Shown here one piece after another: positions 1 through 8,798 of a stretch of DNA of 64,000 nt. Origin of the DNA: Catellatospora sichuanensis (GTDB taxonomy: Bacteria; Actinomycetota; Actinomycetes; Mycobacteriales; Micromonosporaceae); the NCBI RefSeq assembly GCF_007483665.1, contig NZ_VIQO01000014.1, forward strand, positions 124,001 through 188,000. The letters run 5' to 3'. The notes under the pieces were generated by a model, which saw only the letters and a program-made list of their open reading frames with translations, made no database searches and was not told the origin of the DNA. Both the position numbers and the translations under genes were made by a program. Every line of letters starts with the position of its first letter. Within the stretch, counting starts at the first letter, position 1.

Positions 1-1
1 C

Positions 2-520
2 CGATTCGCGGTCCTCAACGACAACAGCAAGAACTGGCCCGCGGCCTCGGTCGGCAACAACGTCACGTTCAACTGGGTGCTCACCGCCCGCCACCGCACC
101 AGCACCTGGGAGTACTTCGTCGGGAGCACCCGCATCGCGGTGATCAACGACAACGGTGCCCAGCCCGGTGCGACGGTCTCGCACAACGTCAGTCTGGGCG
201 GACGCACCGGCCGGATCCTCGTGCTGGCCCGGTGGAACATCTACGACACCGCGATGGCGTTCTACTCCTGCGTCGACCTGCAGGTAGGCGGCGGTGGCGG
301 CGGGGGCAACCCGACGCCTCCGCCGTCGTCGCCCTCGCCCAACCCGCCGCAGTCCCCGCCGCCGACCAACCCCGGCGGTGGCACCTGGGCCGCAGGCACC
401 GCGTACGGGGTCGGCGCCACGGTGACCTACGGCGGGCTCAGCTACCGCTGCCTGCAGGCGCACACCGCGCTTGCCGGCTGGGAGCCGCCCAACGTGCCTG
501 CCCTGTGGCAGCGCATCTGA
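2..520 (+). CDS. Lytic polysaccharide monooxygenase (AA10) with C-terminal CBM5/12, 5'-truncated by window
   Basis: Only the last 172 residues lie in the window; the reading frame is open from base 2. The visible part begins inside an AA10 (formerly CBM33) domain: the stretch ending NAFYSCVD-like, here AFYSCVDLQV, is the family's C-terminal strand and carries the aromatic residue at the axial copper position. The copper-binding N-terminal histidine would lie outside the window. A Gly run and a Pro/Ser linker of about 35 residues follow, then a 45-residue chitin-binding type 3 module (CBM5/12) with W, Y and the typical ending PALWQRI. The family cleaves crystalline chitin or cellulose oxidatively outside the cell. 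The substrate cannot be decided from this half; the CBM favours chitin. A strong hairpin terminator follows the stop. Confidence 0.88.
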   Translation, partial: RFAVLNDNSKNWPAASVGNNVTFNWVLTARHRTSTWEYFVGSTRIAVINDNGAQPGATVSHNVSLGGRTGRILVLARWNIYDTAMAFYSCVDLQVGGGGGGGNPTPPPSSPSPNPPQSPPPTNPGGGTWAAGTAYGVGATVTYGGLSYRCLQAHTALAGWEPPNVPALWQRI

Positions 521-532
521 TCACCATCTGAC

Positions 533-564
533 CCGGTCCGCGGCTCACCCGAGCCGCGGACCGG
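533..564. terminator. Rho-independent-type hairpin after the LPMO
   Basis: A perfect 14-bp stem, CCGGTCCGCGGCTC at 533-546 and GAGCCGCGGACCGG at 551-564, closes a 4-base loop 12 bases after the LPMO stop. There is no T-tract, as is usual in actinomycetes. Confidence 0.75.
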
Positions 565-624
565 CCAGCCGAGCCGCCGGACCGCGGCCCCTGCCCGGTG
601 CCCGCCCCCGAGGAGCCACCGCAC

Positions 625-1233
625 ATGAAGCGCTTCGTCCTGCTCGCCGTCGTCCTGGTGACCCTGGCCGCCTGTGACGCGCCGCCCGGTGTCACCACCG
701 GCCCCTCGGCCGCGCCGTCGTTCGCGCCGCCGTCCGGGTCGCCGCCACCGGCGCTCGACGAGTCGGGCGGGTACAACGACACCGACGTGATGTTCCTGCA
801 GATGATGGCCGCGCAGTACGGACCCGCGGGCGAGCTGCTGAAACTCGCCGCCGCCCGCAGCGCGAACACGAAGGTGCGCGACCTGGCCTCGGCGATGGAC
901 GTGACGCAGGCCGACGAGCTGACCGCGGTGCAGGGCTGGCTGCGCACCTGGACCAAGCCCCTGACGCCCGCCGCCGACCCGAACCTGCACGCCGGACACG
1001 GCGGGCTGCCCGCGACCGGGCCGGACGAGGTCAAGGCGCTGCGCGACGCCCCCGCCGCGGAGTTCGACAAGGTCTTCCTCAACCTGCTGATCGGCCACCA
1101 GCACCAGGCCGTGGAGTATGCCCGGATGGAGTTGACCTCCGGGGTCAACCCGAAGGTGCTGGAGTTCGCGACCCGCGTCGACCAGTCCCGCACCGCCCAG
1201 GTCACCATGATGCTCGGCATGGTGTCCGGCTGA
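625..1233 (+). CDS. DUF305 domain lipoprotein
   Basis: A 202-residue protein. The ATG at 625 is chosen because an upstream in-frame start at 598 would add a polar leader before a clean lipoprotein signal (MKRFVLL... LAAC, lipid-modified Cys near residue 19), and GAGGAG lies 7-10 bases before 625. A Pro/Ser spacer follows, then a DUF305 (ferritin-like helical bundle) domain with the motifs DVMFLQMMAAQY, MDVTQADEL and IGHQHQAVEYA. The paired Met/His residues resemble metal-ligand positions in the family, and DUF305 proteins are often found beside copper genes, but no metal gene is adjacent here. Probable location is the outer face of the membrane. Function is otherwise unknown. Confidence 0.85.
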   Translation: MKRFVLLAVVLVTLAACDAPPGVTTGPSAAPSFAPPSGSPPPALDESGGYNDTDVMFLQMMAAQYGPAGELLKLAAARSANTKVRDLASAMDVTQADELTAVQGWLRTWTKPLTPAADPNLHAGHGGLPATGPDEVKALRDAPAAEFDKVFLNLLIGHQHQAVEYARMELTSGVNPKVLEFATRVDQSRTAQVTMMLGMVSG

Positions 1234-1266
1234 GTCCTGCCCGAGGATCATGACCGCCGGCCGCGG

Positions 1267-1926
1267 TCACCTGCGTCGGCGGTCGCGCGGGGCGGCGCGG
1301 CGCTCGCGGCCGCGCACGGTCGGGCCGGAGTCCGGCGCCATCCCGCACAGCACCGCCGGCCCCGCCACAGCCAGCCAGAGGATCACCAGGAAGGCCGCCG
1401 AGCCGGTCACGGGTTCGTCGGCCGGCACGGGGTTCGCCACGCCGGTGCGGTCGCTCAGCACGGCCAGCTGGTCGCCCTGCTTCGTGCCGGCATCGCGAGG
1501 CAGTGTCAACTCTCCGGGGATCGCCGTGCCGTCTGGCCGGGCCAGCCGGATCCGGTGCTTGTACTCTCTGCCATCGATGCCGTCGCGCACGGCCGTGACC
1601 CTGGCCTGCACCGGCTCGCCGAACAGCTCAACCATGGCTAAGGGGGCGATGTATATCGCCAGGAGGCCGACCAAGCCGACCCCCATCGCCACGATGGCGG
1701 CGGCGAGGCTCCAGACCGTACGCACATTCCCCCGTTCGTGCACCCAGAACGTGGCCAGCGCGACGACCACAACAGCGACGACTCCCAGCGAGAGCCAGTC
1801 CGGGCCCAGCAGCGTCGAGCCGAAGACGGCGCCGACCGCCACTGCCAAGGTGAGCCCCGCCAACAGCGGCCACGCGCGGCGAAGCATCGCCATCAGTGGG
1901 GTCATGGCGGTCACCGTAACAACCAT
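1267..1926 (-). CDS. Membrane protein, DUF3592-like
   Basis: About 219 residues from the ATG at 1926, or 212 from the second ATG at 1905, which has a slightly better upstream GGTG; the start is uncertain. Three hydrophobic segments near the N-terminus (PLLAGLTLAVAVGAVFG, LSLGVVAVVVVALATF, and one ending LVGLLAIYIAPLAM) are followed by a soluble region with VTAVRDGIDGREYKHRIRLARPDGT. That region resembles the small extracytoplasmic fold of DUF3592-type proteins. A last hydrophobic segment and an Arg-rich tail complete it. The stop is 30 bases from the convergent end of the DUF305 gene. Function unknown. Confidence 0.6.
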   Translation of the reverse strand: MVVTVTAMTPLMAMLRRAWPLLAGLTLAVAVGAVFGSTLLGPDWLSLGVVAVVVVALATFWVHERGNVRTVWSLAAAIVAMGVGLVGLLAIYIAPLAMVELFGEPVQARVTAVRDGIDGREYKHRIRLARPDGTAIPGELTLPRDAGTKQGDQLAVLSDRTGVANPVPADEPVTGSAAFLVILWLAVAGPAVLCGMAPDSGPTVRGRERRAAPRDRRRR

Positions 1927-2069
1927 GGACCAGCCCGCCGCCGGTCGTTCGTGGCCGGCCGTCCCAGGCCCCTTGCCGCGGTGTGGTTCGTGCGATGATC
2001 GGGCGCCGCAGCCGCCAGCGGTCACGGCCGCTCCCGGAGGTGCGGGCTGGACCTCGCCGCACTGACTGA

Positions 2070-3278
2070 TCAGGGCAGCACCCGGCGGGCCGCCTCCGCC
2101 GACCATTCGACCAGCATCAGCATCGCGTCGTCGCGGGGCGGCCCGTCCCGGAACGAGGCGACCCGGTGCGCCAGGCCGCGCAGCGTCTCCGGAGCCGGCA
2201 GCTTCGCCTGCGCCGCCTGCTCGGTGAGGTCGACGAGCCGCTCCACGCCGAACATCTCCCCCCACCGGTCGCCCGCCTCGATGACGCCGTCGGTGTACAG
2301 CAGCAGCCGGTCCCCCGGTTCCAGCATCTCCTCGGCGACCTCGATCGTGCTGTCGTCCAGCCCCAGCGGCAGCCGCCGGCCGCCGGTCAGCTCCCGGACC
2401 GCCCGGCCGCGTCGCAGCAGCAATGGGGCCGGGTGCCCGGCGCTGATGTAGCGCAGCCGTCCGGTGCCGGTGTGCAGCTCGCACAGCAGCCCGGTGACGT
2501 AGGCGGTGTCCTCGAACTGGTCGCGCAGCGCATCCTCGGTGGCCTGCGCGATCGCGTACAGGCCGCGGTCGTCGCGCCGGGCGGCGCGGATGGCGGCCAG
2601 CGCGGTCACCGTCATGACCGCCGCGTGCAGGCCCCGGCCCATCCCGTCGAGCACGCAGAACCACGCCGTCTCGCCGTCGAGGGCGTAGTCGAACGCGTCG
2701 CCCCCGATGTCGTAGTGCGGTTCCAGCAGCGCGCTGAGCACCAGCCGGTCGGAGGTGAACGTCAGCGGCGGCAGCGTCGACAGCAGCAGCTCGCCCGCCA
2801 CTGTCATGGGCCGGGTCCGCCGGACCTGCTGCAGCGAGTCGCCGTACGGCATCTTCACCGCCAGCAGGTGCCCGACCAGGCCGACGTAGCTCTCGCACCA
2901 GTCCTGCAACGCCTCTATGTCGCAGTCGTCGCGGCGCAGCACGATCTCCACCACACCGAGGCGTTCGGTGCCGTCCACCAGCGGAACCCACAGCCGGCTC
3001 CCGAGTCCGCCGCCGACCCGCTGGGTGTCCACGGTGGTGAAGGCACGTCCGGCGACGGTGCCCTCCACGCCGAGCCGGGCCGCCGACTGCTTGCCGTGCT
3101 CGGCCAGCGGGTGCAGGTGACGCTGCTCCTCGTCGACCAGATAGCAGGTGGTCTCCATGCCCAGCGGGCGCAGCGCCGCGCTGACACACTCGGCGACCTG
3201 GTCGTCCTGCGCCTGCTGGGTCAGATGCAGCAGGTCCAGCAAGGCCGCATGCCACGGGTCGTACGTCACCTGGGTCAT
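2070..3278 (-). CDS. GAF-SpoIIE PP2C-type serine phosphatase
   Basis: 402 residues. The ATG at 3278 (MTQVTYDPW) has GAGGT 8 bases upstream; an in-frame start at 3380 would add an unlikely leader. The N-terminal 170 residues form a GAF-like sensor domain. The C-terminal 230 residues are a PP2C phosphatase of the SpoIIE class, with the metal-binding aspartates in DIGGDAFDYAL and LDGMGRG, the motif ISAGHPAPLLL and a late DGVIEAG and DDAMLMLVE. In actinomycetes such proteins dephosphorylate anti-anti-sigma factors in partner-switching cascades. No anti-sigma or STAS gene is adjacent, so the partner is unknown. It is predicted to be cytoplasmic. Confidence 0.9.
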   Translation of the reverse strand: MTQVTYDPWHAALLDLLHLTQQAQDDQVAECVSAALRPLGMETTCYLVDEEQRHLHPLAEHGKQSAARLGVEGTVAGRAFTTVDTQRVGGGLGSRLWVPLVDGTERLGVVEIVLRRDDCDIEALQDWCESYVGLVGHLLAVKMPYGDSLQQVRRTRPMTVAGELLLSTLPPLTFTSDRLVLSALLEPHYDIGGDAFDYALDGETAWFCVLDGMGRGLHAAVMTVTALAAIRAARRDDRGLYAIAQATEDALRDQFEDTAYVTGLLCELHTGTGRLRYISAGHPAPLLLRRGRAVRELTGGRRLPLGLDDSTIEVAEEMLEPGDRLLLYTDGVIEAGDRWGEMFGVERLVDLTEQAAQAKLPAPETLRGLAHRVASFRDGPPRDDAMLMLVEWSAEAARRVLP

Positions 3279-3372
3279 CCGCGCACCTCGCCGTCCCGTC
3301 ACGTGCACGGCTGGACGACGTAGCAGTTGTTCGCCCCCGTGCAATAACTGACGTCCCCATGCCGCTGCCTGC

Positions 3373-5799
3373 TCAAACACTCGAATGCGGTCGGGTCGCC
3401 CGGCCGGAGCCGAGCGCGGGCAGTATCGCCGCGGCCACGGCCAGCACGAGGCAGACGCCGACGGTCGCGGCCAGCGTGCCCCAGGGGATCACCATGGGCA
3501 CCGCGACGCCGAGTTGCACGCTCAACCCGCGGGCGAGCGCCGCCAGCGCGGCGACGGCCACGGCCAGCCCCAGCGCCGCCCCGGTGGCCACCACCACCGC
3601 GGTCTCCGCGGCCAGCACGCCCAGCACCTGTCCGCGGGTCGCCCCGGACAGTTTCAGCACCCGCAGGTCCGCGGCCCGGCCCGTGGTCGACATGAGCATC
3701 GTGTTCACCACAGCCAGCAGCCCGAACCCGGCCGACACCCCGATCAGCACCGCGGTGAACACCCATACCAGCCGGTCGTCCTCCTCCTGGCCGCCGGCCG
3801 CGTAGGCGGCGGCGCTCAGCGAGCGCGCACCCAGGCCCGCCAGGGCGGTCGCCGGACCGGGCTGTCCGGAGTAGACGACGGTGGTCAGCGCCGACGGGTC
3901 CATCGCCCGCACCACCGCTCGGTCGAGCAGGATCCCGGCCGGCAGCGGCCCAGCGGTGAGCACCGCGACCACTTCCAGCATGATCAGGTTTCCGTCCGGG
4001 CCGAACACCGGATGCGTGCTGCCCATGGCCCACCCCGCCGAGACGGCGAATCCCTCTGCCACGGCCACGGGGACCACCGCGGGCTTCTCCGCCGGAGACC
4101 GGTGCAGGGCGGTCAGGCTGCCGTCGCCGACGGTCAGCACGGTGTGCTCCGCGGGGGTGATACCGGCGGCGGGCAGCGGCTCGGTGCCGTCGTACAGGGT
4201 GGTGGGCAGTGTGGACAGGCCGCCCGCGGCGGTGACCGCGGGGTCGGACAGGCCCGGCGTGCCGTCGGGTACGACCACGGCGGTGGCGTTCGCGGCGGTG
4301 ACCCGGTTCAGCCCGTAGTAGGCGGTGGTGGTCTGCACCATCCCGCCGATGAGGACCGTGAACGCCACGCAGAGCAGCACGGGCGCGGCAGCCGAAGCGG
4401 AACGCCGGGCCGCGGTGCCGACGTGCTGGCGCACCAGCAGCACGGTCGCGCCCCGGCCGCCCGCGAACGGCGCGGTCAGCAGGCGCACCGCCGGCGGCAG
4501 CAGCACCGGGGCCAGCAGGCTGCCGGCGGTGACCAGCGCCATCGCGGCGTACAGCGCGTAGGTGCCCAGGTCGGCGCCGGACGCCCGGGTCGCGGCGACA
4601 CCCGCGGCGACCGCGGCGGCCAGCGCCACCCCGCCGGCGATCATCCGGGCCAGGGTCACCGGCCGGTCGTCGAGGGCCGCCGTACGCAGTGCCGCCAGCG
4701 GGCCCACCCGGGCCGCGCGCCGGGCCGCCGCCCAGGCTCCCACCAGCGCGACCAGCACCCCGGCGGCCATCGCGGCAACCGGGACCACCGGCTGGTACAG
4801 CACGGTGAACGATGCGGGCTCGAACCCGGTGCGTACCAGCCAACGCGCCATGGGTCCGGCGGCCAGCAGTCCCGCCGGGACCCCGACCGCGCCTCCGAGC
4901 AGCCCCAGCAGCAGCACCTCGCCGAGGACCCAGCGCCGCACCTGCCTCGGCACCGCCCCGAGCAGGCGCAGCAGGCCGAGCTCCCGCTCCCGCTGCCGGG
5001 TCGCGAAGGCGAAGGTCGACGCGACAATGAAAACCGACACGAACACGCCCAGCGCGGACAGGGCGGACAGCACCTGCATGCCGATCCAGCGGGTGCGGGC
5101 GTCGCCGACCGGTTCCAGCGCCCCGCGCGCGTCCCCGGCCAGCGCCACGCCGTCGGTACCGACGGCGGCGGCCGACGCCGCGGCCACCCCGGCGACGTCG
5201 GCGTCCGCGGCGGTCAGCAGGCCGATCACGGGCACGCCGCCACCGCGGGCACCCGCCACCTCGTCGGTCACCCACATCCCGGCGCCGTCGACGGTCCCGG
5301 TCACCGTGAAATGCTCCGGACCAGCCGCCGTCAGCAGGTCGACCCGCGCCCCCACCGGAACGTCGAGGGCCGCACCGAGCACGACCTCGTCGGACCCGGC
5401 CGGGGCTCGGCCCGTGGCGAGCCGGTGGCCGCCGAGCGCCGCCGCGGACCAGTTGTAGGCGTCGCGCTCCCCCGCGACGGGCCTGCCGTCGCGTACCAGC
5501 TGGACGTAGAAGCGCTGCACGAGCACCGCTTCCGACACCCCGGGCACCGCCGACAGCCGTACTGCCAGCGCTTGCGCCTGCTCCTTCGGCCACGGCCGGG
5601 GTTCGGTGAACGCCTCCGGTGTTTTAGGCGGAACCGGACGGATCAGCACAGGGCTCGCCGCGAACCGGTCGGGTGTCACCGGGCGCGCCGAGGCGAGCAG
5701 CAGGCCGCACACCGTGAGCACGGCCACCGCGACGGCGAGGGTCACCAGCGTGCCGAGCAGGCTGCGCCGGCGCTCGCGCAGCGAGGCGAGCGCGATCAT
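3373..5799 (-). CDS. ABC transporter permease, FtsX/MacB family
   Basis: 808 residues starting at the ATG at 5799, which overlaps the stop of the upstream ATPase gene by 4 bases (ATGA), so the two are translationally coupled. There is an N-terminal membrane segment (LVTLAVAVAVLTVCGLLLA) and a large extracytoplasmic domain. Two FtsX-type membrane domains follow: a first block near residues 255-380 with FATRQRERELGLLRLLGA, and a second near the C-terminus with LMSTTGRAADLRVLKLSGATRGQ. Duplicated FtsX blocks are typical of actinomycete exporters and lipoprotein- or peptide-release systems. The divergent two-component system at 6642-8491 suggests induction by an envelope-active compound. Confidence 0.9.
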   Translation of the reverse strand: MIALASLRERRRSLLGTLVTLAVAVAVLTVCGLLLASARPVTPDRFAASPVLIRPVPPKTPEAFTEPRPWPKEQAQALAVRLSAVPGVSEAVLVQRFYVQLVRDGRPVAGERDAYNWSAAALGGHRLATGRAPAGSDEVVLGAALDVPVGARVDLLTAAGPEHFTVTGTVDGAGMWVTDEVAGARGGGVPVIGLLTAADADVAGVAAASAAAVGTDGVALAGDARGALEPVGDARTRWIGMQVLSALSALGVFVSVFIVASTFAFATRQRERELGLLRLLGAVPRQVRRWVLGEVLLLGLLGGAVGVPAGLLAAGPMARWLVRTGFEPASFTVLYQPVVPVAAMAAGVLVALVGAWAAARRAARVGPLAALRTAALDDRPVTLARMIAGGVALAAAVAAGVAATRASGADLGTYALYAAMALVTAGSLLAPVLLPPAVRLLTAPFAGGRGATVLLVRQHVGTAARRSASAAAPVLLCVAFTVLIGGMVQTTTAYYGLNRVTAANATAVVVPDGTPGLSDPAVTAAGGLSTLPTTLYDGTEPLPAAGITPAEHTVLTVGDGSLTALHRSPAEKPAVVPVAVAEGFAVSAGWAMGSTHPVFGPDGNLIMLEVVAVLTAGPLPAGILLDRAVVRAMDPSALTTVVYSGQPGPATALAGLGARSLSAAAYAAGGQEEDDRLVWVFTAVLIGVSAGFGLLAVVNTMLMSTTGRAADLRVLKLSGATRGQVLGVLAAETAVVVATGAALGLAVAVAALAALARGLSVQLGVAVPMVIPWGTLAATVGVCLVLAVAAAILPALGSGRATRPHSSV

Positions 5800-6533
5800 G
5801 CGGCCACCGCCCCGGCGGCCAGCCGCGCCGCGATCCGCGCCGGGTCCGCGCCGGTGATCTCGTCGACCAGCCGCCCGTCCGCCAGCACCAGCACCCGGTC
5901 GGCCGTCGCGGCCGCCACCGGGTCGTGGCTCACCATGACCACGGTCTGCCCGTGCCCGTCCACGAGCCGCCGCAGCGCGGCCAGCACCACGGCCGACGAC
6001 GTGCTGTCCAGCGCCCCGGTGGGTTCGTCGGCGAACAGCACCGCGGGCCGGGTGATCAGGGCACGGGCGATGGCGACCCGCTGCTGCTCGCCGCCGGACA
6101 GCTGCGCCGGATAGTGCCCGGCCCGCTCGGCCAGCCCGACCTCGGCCAGCGCCTGCTCGACCGCCGCGGGCTTGGGCGCGCGCCGGGCCAAACGCAACGG
6201 CAGCGCCGTGTTCTGCGCCGCGGTCAGCGCCCCGACCAGGTTGTACGCCTGGAACACGAACCCGATCCGGTCCCGGCGCAGCAGCGTACGGGCGTGCTCG
6301 GACAGCCCGGCCAGGTCGGTGCCGTCGATGGTGATCTGCCCGCTGTCGACGGTGTCGAGCCCGGCCGCGCACTGCAGCAGGGTGGACTTGCCCGAGCCGG
6401 ACGCACCCATCACCGCGGTGAAGGTTCCCGCGGTGAACTCGGCGCTCACCCCGTCGAGGGCGGTGACCGTGTTCACGCCGGTCCCGTACGTCTTGCGGAC
6501 CGCGTGCAGGCGGACCGTCGCCGTTGATGTCAT
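5796..6533 (-). CDS. ABC transporter ATP-binding protein, MacB/LolD type
   Basis: 245 residues. Walker A is GASGSGKST near residue 44, the Q-loop lies in FVFQAYN, the signature is LSGGEQQR, Walker B is AVLFADEPTGALD and the switch His is in VMVSHDP. All catalytic motifs are intact. The protein belongs to the LolD/MacB group that energises FtsX-type permeases, and the permease gene overlaps its stop codon. A 108-bp gap separates it from the divergent sensor kinase gene, so both promoters share this region. Confidence 0.95.
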   Translation of the reverse strand: MTSTATVRLHAVRKTYGTGVNTVTALDGVSAEFTAGTFTAVMGASGSGKSTLLQCAAGLDTVDSGQITIDGTDLAGLSEHARTLLRRDRIGFVFQAYNLVGALTAAQNTALPLRLARRAPKPAAVEQALAEVGLAERAGHYPAQLSGGEQQRVAIARALITRPAVLFADEPTGALDSTSSAVVLAALRRLVDGHGQTVVMVSHDPVAAATADRVLVLADGRLVDEITGADPARIAARLAAGAVAA

Positions 6534-6641
6534 GGGACCACCCCACCCGAGCGCGGGGCGCGACGCACGGGTGCGGTGACGAGGATCCGTACTAGCTCCA
6601 GCACTACTGTGCCGGCCATCGGTGCAGGTTAGGGTCGTGCG

Positions 6642-7853
6642 GTGACCGCTCGCACCGCCCTGTCCGCCGCCGCCGTGCCGCCCTGGCGGCTGGTGCGTTC
6701 GGGCTGGCCGTGGCGGTCGCTGGCCTATCTGGCCGCGGGACTGGTCCCGGCGGCGCTGCCGCTGGCGCTGCTGGTCGGCATCGAGCTGCTGCGCCCGGAG
6801 CGCACCGCGCTCATCGGCCTGCTGGTGGCCGCGCTGCTGATCGTGGTGGCCGCCGGGCCGCTGATCGCCGGGTTCGACCGGCGGCGGTTGCGGCTGGTCG
6901 ACACCCGCCCGCTGCCGCCGCGCGCGCCGCTGCGCCTGCGCGAGCCCGGCACCTGGCGTGAGATCGGGTACGCCGTGCTCAGCGCGTGCGTGGCCTGGTG
7001 GCTCGACCTGGCCGTGGTGCTGCTGTCGCTGCTCCCGCCGCTGATGCTGATGTCGGCGCCGCTGCAGCCCACCGGCCCCGGCGCCGAACTGCCCGCCGCA
7101 CCGTGGTTCACCACACTGCTGTGCGCGGCCGGATTCATCATGTTGCCGCTCGCGGCGTACCCGATCACCGCCTGGGCCGGGGCACGGGCCGCGATCGCCC
7201 GCGCGGTGCTGGCTCCGAGCGATACCGACCTGGTCGAAGTCATGCGCTCACGGGAGCGGCTGGCGGCGGGCTTCGACTCCGAACGCCGCCGCATCGAGCG
7301 GGACCTGCACGACGGCGCGCAGCAGCGGCTCGTCGCGCTGAGCGTCACACTCGGCCTGGCCCGGCTGCAAATCGCCGACGACCACGCGGTCGCGCCGCTG
7401 CTCGACGACGCCAAGCGGCAGACCGCGGCGGCGCTGGCCGAGCTGCGCGAGCTGATCCGCGGCGTGCACCCGCAGGTGCTCAGCGACCGCGGGCTGGCCG
7501 CCGCGATCCGCGACATCGCCGGGCGCTCCCCCGTGCCCGTCGAGCTCGACCTGCGCCTGGACGGGCGGCTGCCCGCGCCGGTCGAGGTCACCGCGTACTT
7601 CGCGGTCAACGAGGCGCTGGCCAACCTGGCCCGGCACAGCAGCGCGGCCGGCGGCCGGGTCGCGGCGTGGACGCAGGACCGGCGGCTGGTGCTGGAGGTC
7701 CACGACGACGGCGCGGGCGGTGCCGACCCGGCCCGCGGCACCGGGCTGACCGGTCTGGCCGACCGGGCCGCGGCGGTCGGCGGGCGGCTGCTGCTGGCCA
7801 GCCCGCCCGGTGGGCCGACCCTGCTGCGGGTGGAGCTGCCGTGCGAGCGCTGA
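6642..7853 (+). CDS. Sensor histidine kinase, HisKA_3 (NarL-type system)
   Basis: 403 residues from the GTG at 6642. Four to five membrane helices fill residues 25-190. The dimerisation helix with phospho-acceptor His223 (IERDLHDGAQQRLV) and an HATPase domain (EALANLARHS, HDDGAGGADPARGTGLTGLADR) follow. The lack of a large extracytoplasmic loop suggests that the ligand is sensed within the membrane or through the neighbouring ABC exporter, as in Bce-like systems. The gene overlaps the response regulator start by 13 bases. Confidence 0.93.
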   Translation: MTARTALSAAAVPPWRLVRSGWPWRSLAYLAAGLVPAALPLALLVGIELLRPERTALIGLLVAALLIVVAAGPLIAGFDRRRLRLVDTRPLPPRAPLRLREPGTWREIGYAVLSACVAWWLDLAVVLLSLLPPLMLMSAPLQPTGPGAELPAAPWFTTLLCAAGFIMLPLAAYPITAWAGARAAIARAVLAPSDTDLVEVMRSRERLAAGFDSERRRIERDLHDGAQQRLVALSVTLGLARLQIADDHAVAPLLDDAKRQTAAALAELRELIRGVHPQVLSDRGLAAAIRDIAGRSPVPVELDLRLDGRLPAPVEVTAYFAVNEALANLARHSSAAGGRVAAWTQDRRLVLEVHDDGAGGADPARGTGLTGLADRAAAVGGRLLLASPPGGPTLLRVELPCER

Positions 7854-8491
7854 GGGTGGTGCTGGCCGAGGACTCGGTACTGCTGCGCGAAGGGCTGACC
7901 AGCCTGCTGCGCCACTTCGGGCACGAGGTGGCCGCCGCGGTCGGCGACGCCGCCGCGCTGCGCGAGCAGGTGCCGCTGCTGCGGCCCGACATCGTCGTCA
8001 CCGACGTGCGGATGCCGCCCGGTTTCAGCGACGAGGGCCTGCGGGCCGCCCTGGCGTTGCGGGCCGAGCTGCCGGACCTGCCGATCCTGGTGCTCAGCCA
8101 GTACGTCGAGCAGACCTATGCCGCGGAGCTGATCGACGCGGGGCGGTTCGCGGGAACGGGATACCTGCTCAAGGACCGGGTCGGCGAGGTCTCCGAGTTC
8201 GTGGACGGCCTGGTCCGGGTCGCCGACGGGCACACCGTCATCGACCCCGAGGTGGTCCGCCAGCTGCTGGACCGCCGCCGCGACCCGCTGCACCGGCTCA
8301 CCCCGCGCGAGCGCGAGGTGCTCGGCCTGGTCGCGGAGGGCCGCTCCAATGCGGCGATCGCCCGCCGCCTGGTCGTGACCGAGGCGGCGGTGGCCAAGCA
8401 CATCGCGGGCATCCTCGCCAAGCTCGACCTGCCGCCCGACGCCGACGACCATCGCCGCGTCCTGGCTGTGCTCGCCTACCTGCGCGGCTGA
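7841..8491 (+). CDS. Response regulator, NarL/LuxR family
   Basis: 216 residues from the GTG at 7841, inside the end of the kinase gene. The receiver domain has the acidic pair E10-D11, phospho-acceptor D55 (VVTDVRMPP), and the conserved Lys in YLLKDR. A LuxR-type helix-turn-helix follows (LTPREREVLGLVAEGRSNA, then AAVAKHIAGILAKL). It probably controls the divergent ABC exporter and its own operon. Its HTH and C-terminus closely resemble those of the regulator at 36717-37367, so the two systems are paralogous. Confidence 0.94.
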   Translation: MRALRVVLAEDSVLLREGLTSLLRHFGHEVAAAVGDAAALREQVPLLRPDIVVTDVRMPPGFSDEGLRAALALRAELPDLPILVLSQYVEQTYAAELIDAGRFAGTGYLLKDRVGEVSEFVDGLVRVADGHTVIDPEVVRQLLDRRRDPLHRLTPREREVLGLVAEGRSNAAIARRLVVTEAAVAKHIAGILAKLDLPPDADDHRRVLAVLAYLRG

Positions 8492-8798
8492 CGGAAGGCG
8501 AGTCCCGCTCCACCGGCACTGCCCGCTATCGAATAGCCGTCACACGTGCACCGGGCAGTCATTCATTTCACGACACCGCGGCCGAGCACCGCGTAGTCCG
8601 ATCGGGTTACGCCGAACGGAGCGATCGACGGCCGTCACACAACGCGGTCACGCTCACACGTGTAGTCACTTAGTCGGCGCGTACCGGATAGTCAAGCGTT
8701 GATGACGTTGATATTCATCGCTTTGACTCTAGGCACACCCAGCAGCCCGCCTCCGGCAAACCGCCGGACACCGCAGGCTGCCCGAAAGGATGTGCCAG
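8492..8798. promoter_or_regulatory. 307-bp intergenic region with two inverted repeats upstream of the vWA gene
   Basis: No coding frame is supported. ACTGCCCG at 8518-8525 pairs with CGGGCAGT at 8552-8559 and may end the two-component operon. A longer imperfect inverted repeat spans 8690-8728, with outer arms AGTCAAGCG and CGCTTTGACT and inner arms GATGA and TCATC. It lies about 70 bases before the secreted vWA protein and could be an operator or a transcript hairpin. The region is less GC-rich than its flanks. Confidence 0.45.

Noticed and set aside
3385-6114. Very long plus-strand open frame opposite the ABC exporter genes
   Set aside because: It is an antisense shadow caused by high GC at third positions; its translation is Arg/Gln/Gly-rich and matches nothing, while the minus-strand genes have complete motifs.
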